DNA of 5,950 nt from CAYRPN01 sp964426135 (GTDB taxonomy: Bacteria; Planctomycetota; Phycisphaerae; Phycisphaerales; Phycisphaeraceae): positions 1-5,950 of the forward strand of contig CAYRPN010000212.1 of the NCBI GenBank assembly GCA_964426135.1. Direction: 5' to 3'. This document shows, piece after piece, positions 5,295-5,950 of this stretch; position 1 is the first letter of the stretch; every line of letters begins with the position of its first letter. A program made the position numbers and the translations under genes. The notes below the pieces were generated by a model. The model was not told the origin of the DNA. It was given only the letters and a program-made list of their open reading frames with translations, and made no database searches.

Positions 5295-5812
5295 GTCCGC
5301 CCTTCTTCTTTCGTCTGCCGATACAGGTCGAGATAAAACTCCAGCGTCTCCTTGTCGTGATGCGTCCGGCTGCGCGTGTGCTGGAAGCCGAAGCGATCGA
5401 ACAAGCCCACCGCCGATTCTTTCTCGAAGCGCGTGTCGAAGACGATCTTGAGGAAGCCGTGCACCTTGCAGTGATAAAGCGCGGCTTCCATGAGGCGGAT
5501 GGGAATGATCTCGGCGTGCTGCCATGCGGGTTCGATGCGAAGCCTGCGAATCTCCGCCTTGTGCCCTTCCTCGCGCATCACGCCGATCATGCCGATGATG
5601 CGATGATCCAGTTCCGCGACCCAGAAATGATTGGCGACATCGGAAAAATAAGCGACGCCGATGTTCTCAATGTCCGCGCCGGTGTCGTTGGGAGCGAGCT
5701 GGCCCGCCAGCAGGCCGTGCTGATAAAGATGAGAGACGGCGTGCTGATCGTGCGGCGCAAAGGTTCGCACGATGAGTCGATCGAGCGCCGCGTTTTGCTC
5801 GTGATGGGACAT
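5291..5812 (-). CDS. GNAT-family N-acetyltransferase
   Basis: This 173-residue protein has the GNAT fold that transfers an acetyl group from acetyl-CoA to an amine. Visible parts are an N-terminal helix and substrate region (about 12-60), strands FWVAEL and RIIGMIGVM (63-79), the core strand AEIRRLRIEP (86-95), the cofactor-loop position WQHAEIIPIRLMEAALYHC (97-115), strand FLKIVFDT (120-127), and AVGLFDRFGFQHT (134-146), the typical C-terminal motif. The usual Q/R-x-x-G-x-G/A pyrophosphate loop is replaced here by Q98-H-A-E-I-I, with no glycine, so cofactor binding may be altered or weak. Substrate is unknown. The ATG at 5812 has AGGA at 5823-5820, 7 nt upstream. It is the first gene of a probable two-gene operon with the DUF309 gene, overlapping it by 4 nt. 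Confidence 0.85.
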   Translation of the reverse strand: MSHHEQNAALDRLIVRTFAPHDQHAVSHLYQHGLLAGQLAPNDTGADIENIGVAYFSDVANHFWVAELDHRIIGMIGVMREEGHKAEIRRLRIEPAWQHAEIIPIRLMEAALYHCKVHGFLKIVFDTRFEKESAVGLFDRFGFQHTRSRTHHDKETLEFYLDLYRQTKEEGRT

Positions 5813-5835
5813 GGAGACATCCTGATCGTGGCGGC

Positions 5836-5865
5836 ATTGTAGAGCCAGCGGACGGGAAAGGTAAA
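5836..5865 (-). promoter_or_regulatory. Candidate promoter of the GNAT-DUF309 operon
   Basis: On the minus strand, TTTACC (5865-5860, four of six matches to TTGACA) and TACAAT (5841-5836, five of six matches to TATAAT) are 18 nt apart. Transcription would start near 5829, leaving a leader of about 17 nt that contains the AGGA ribosome site of the acetyltransferase gene. The spacing to the gene is convincing; the -35 box is weak. Confidence 0.45.
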
Positions 5866-5929
5866 TCGGGGCCGCATCCTCACTAAGGAGCGGGTCTGCC
5901 CAAACTTCCGGGGCAATGCAGCTCCGGCC

Positions 5930-5950
5930 CCCTCTCCCTCCGGGAGAGGG
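5930..5950 (+). repeat. GC-rich palindromic dispersed repeat, copy 3 (runs off the window)
   Basis: Arms CCCTCTCCC (5930-5938) and GGGAGAGGG (5942-5950) flank the loop TCC. Relative to copy 1 at 897-917, one central base differs, and the preceding CTCCGGCC is shared (5922-5929, compare 889-896). The asymmetric tail seen in copies 1 and 2 would lie beyond the window edge, so orientation is judged only from the shared left flank, which matches copy 1. Confidence 0.75.

Noticed and set aside
5295..5525. Upstream extension of the DUF309 frame inside the acetyltransferase gene
   Set aside because: The added residues are Arg/Ala-rich out-of-frame sequence of the acetyltransferase gene, and a GTGA-coupled start at 5294 explains translation better.
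5279..5842. A 187-codon plus-strand open frame opposite the acetyltransferase gene
   Set aside because: The minus-strand frame has a clear GNAT fold and ribosome site; this frame has neither.
5893..5915. Possible hairpin TGCCC...GGGCA upstream of the acetyltransferase promoter
   Set aside because: A 5-bp stem with a 9-nt loop is too weak to call.

Overview
The window looks like chromosomal DNA of a GC-rich, diderm, Planctomycetota-like bacterium, possibly a Phycisphaerae/Pirellulales-type lineage. This is inferred from three things: a very long LptD-like outer-membrane protein of the kind I associate with that phylum, a DUF309 gene, and gene-free gaps filled with dispersed GC-rich palindromes and short tandem tracts. 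No rRNA, tRNA, CRISPR, transposase or phage gene is visible, and no gene is cut by either window edge.

Layout. Positions 1-157 are a leader with a candidate promoter. Positions 158-868 (+) encode a class I SAM-dependent methyltransferase resembling PmtA (phosphatidylethanolamine N-methyltransferase). Positions 869-1275 are gene-free and hold two copies of a 35-bp palindrome-containing repeat in opposite orientation. These flank a tract of in-register 7-bp repeats, and a good sigma-70-like promoter follows. Positions 1276-4365 (+) encode a 1029-residue LptD/OstA-family outer-membrane protein. Positions 4366-4805 separate convergent genes and hold an almost pure purine tract that includes a perfect 30-nt mirror repeat, a 13-bp direct repeat beside a small hairpin, and a long near-perfect palindrome with 27-nt arms. 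On the minus strand, a GNAT acetyltransferase (5812-5291) is followed by a DUF309 protein (5294-4806). The two overlap by 4 nt (GTGA), so they probably form a two-gene operon, with a candidate promoter at 5836-5865. A third copy of the palindromic repeat runs to the right edge.

How the genes relate. The two plus-strand genes both point to the cell envelope: phospholipid head-group methylation and insertion of lipopolysaccharide-like glycolipid into the outer membrane. They are separated by 407 bp with a promoter between them, so they are probably not one operon. The minus-strand pair looks like an independent unit of unknown purpose. I do not see a convincing new multi-gene system. The less ordinary content is the repeat structure of the two large gaps and the domain make-up of the LptD protein.
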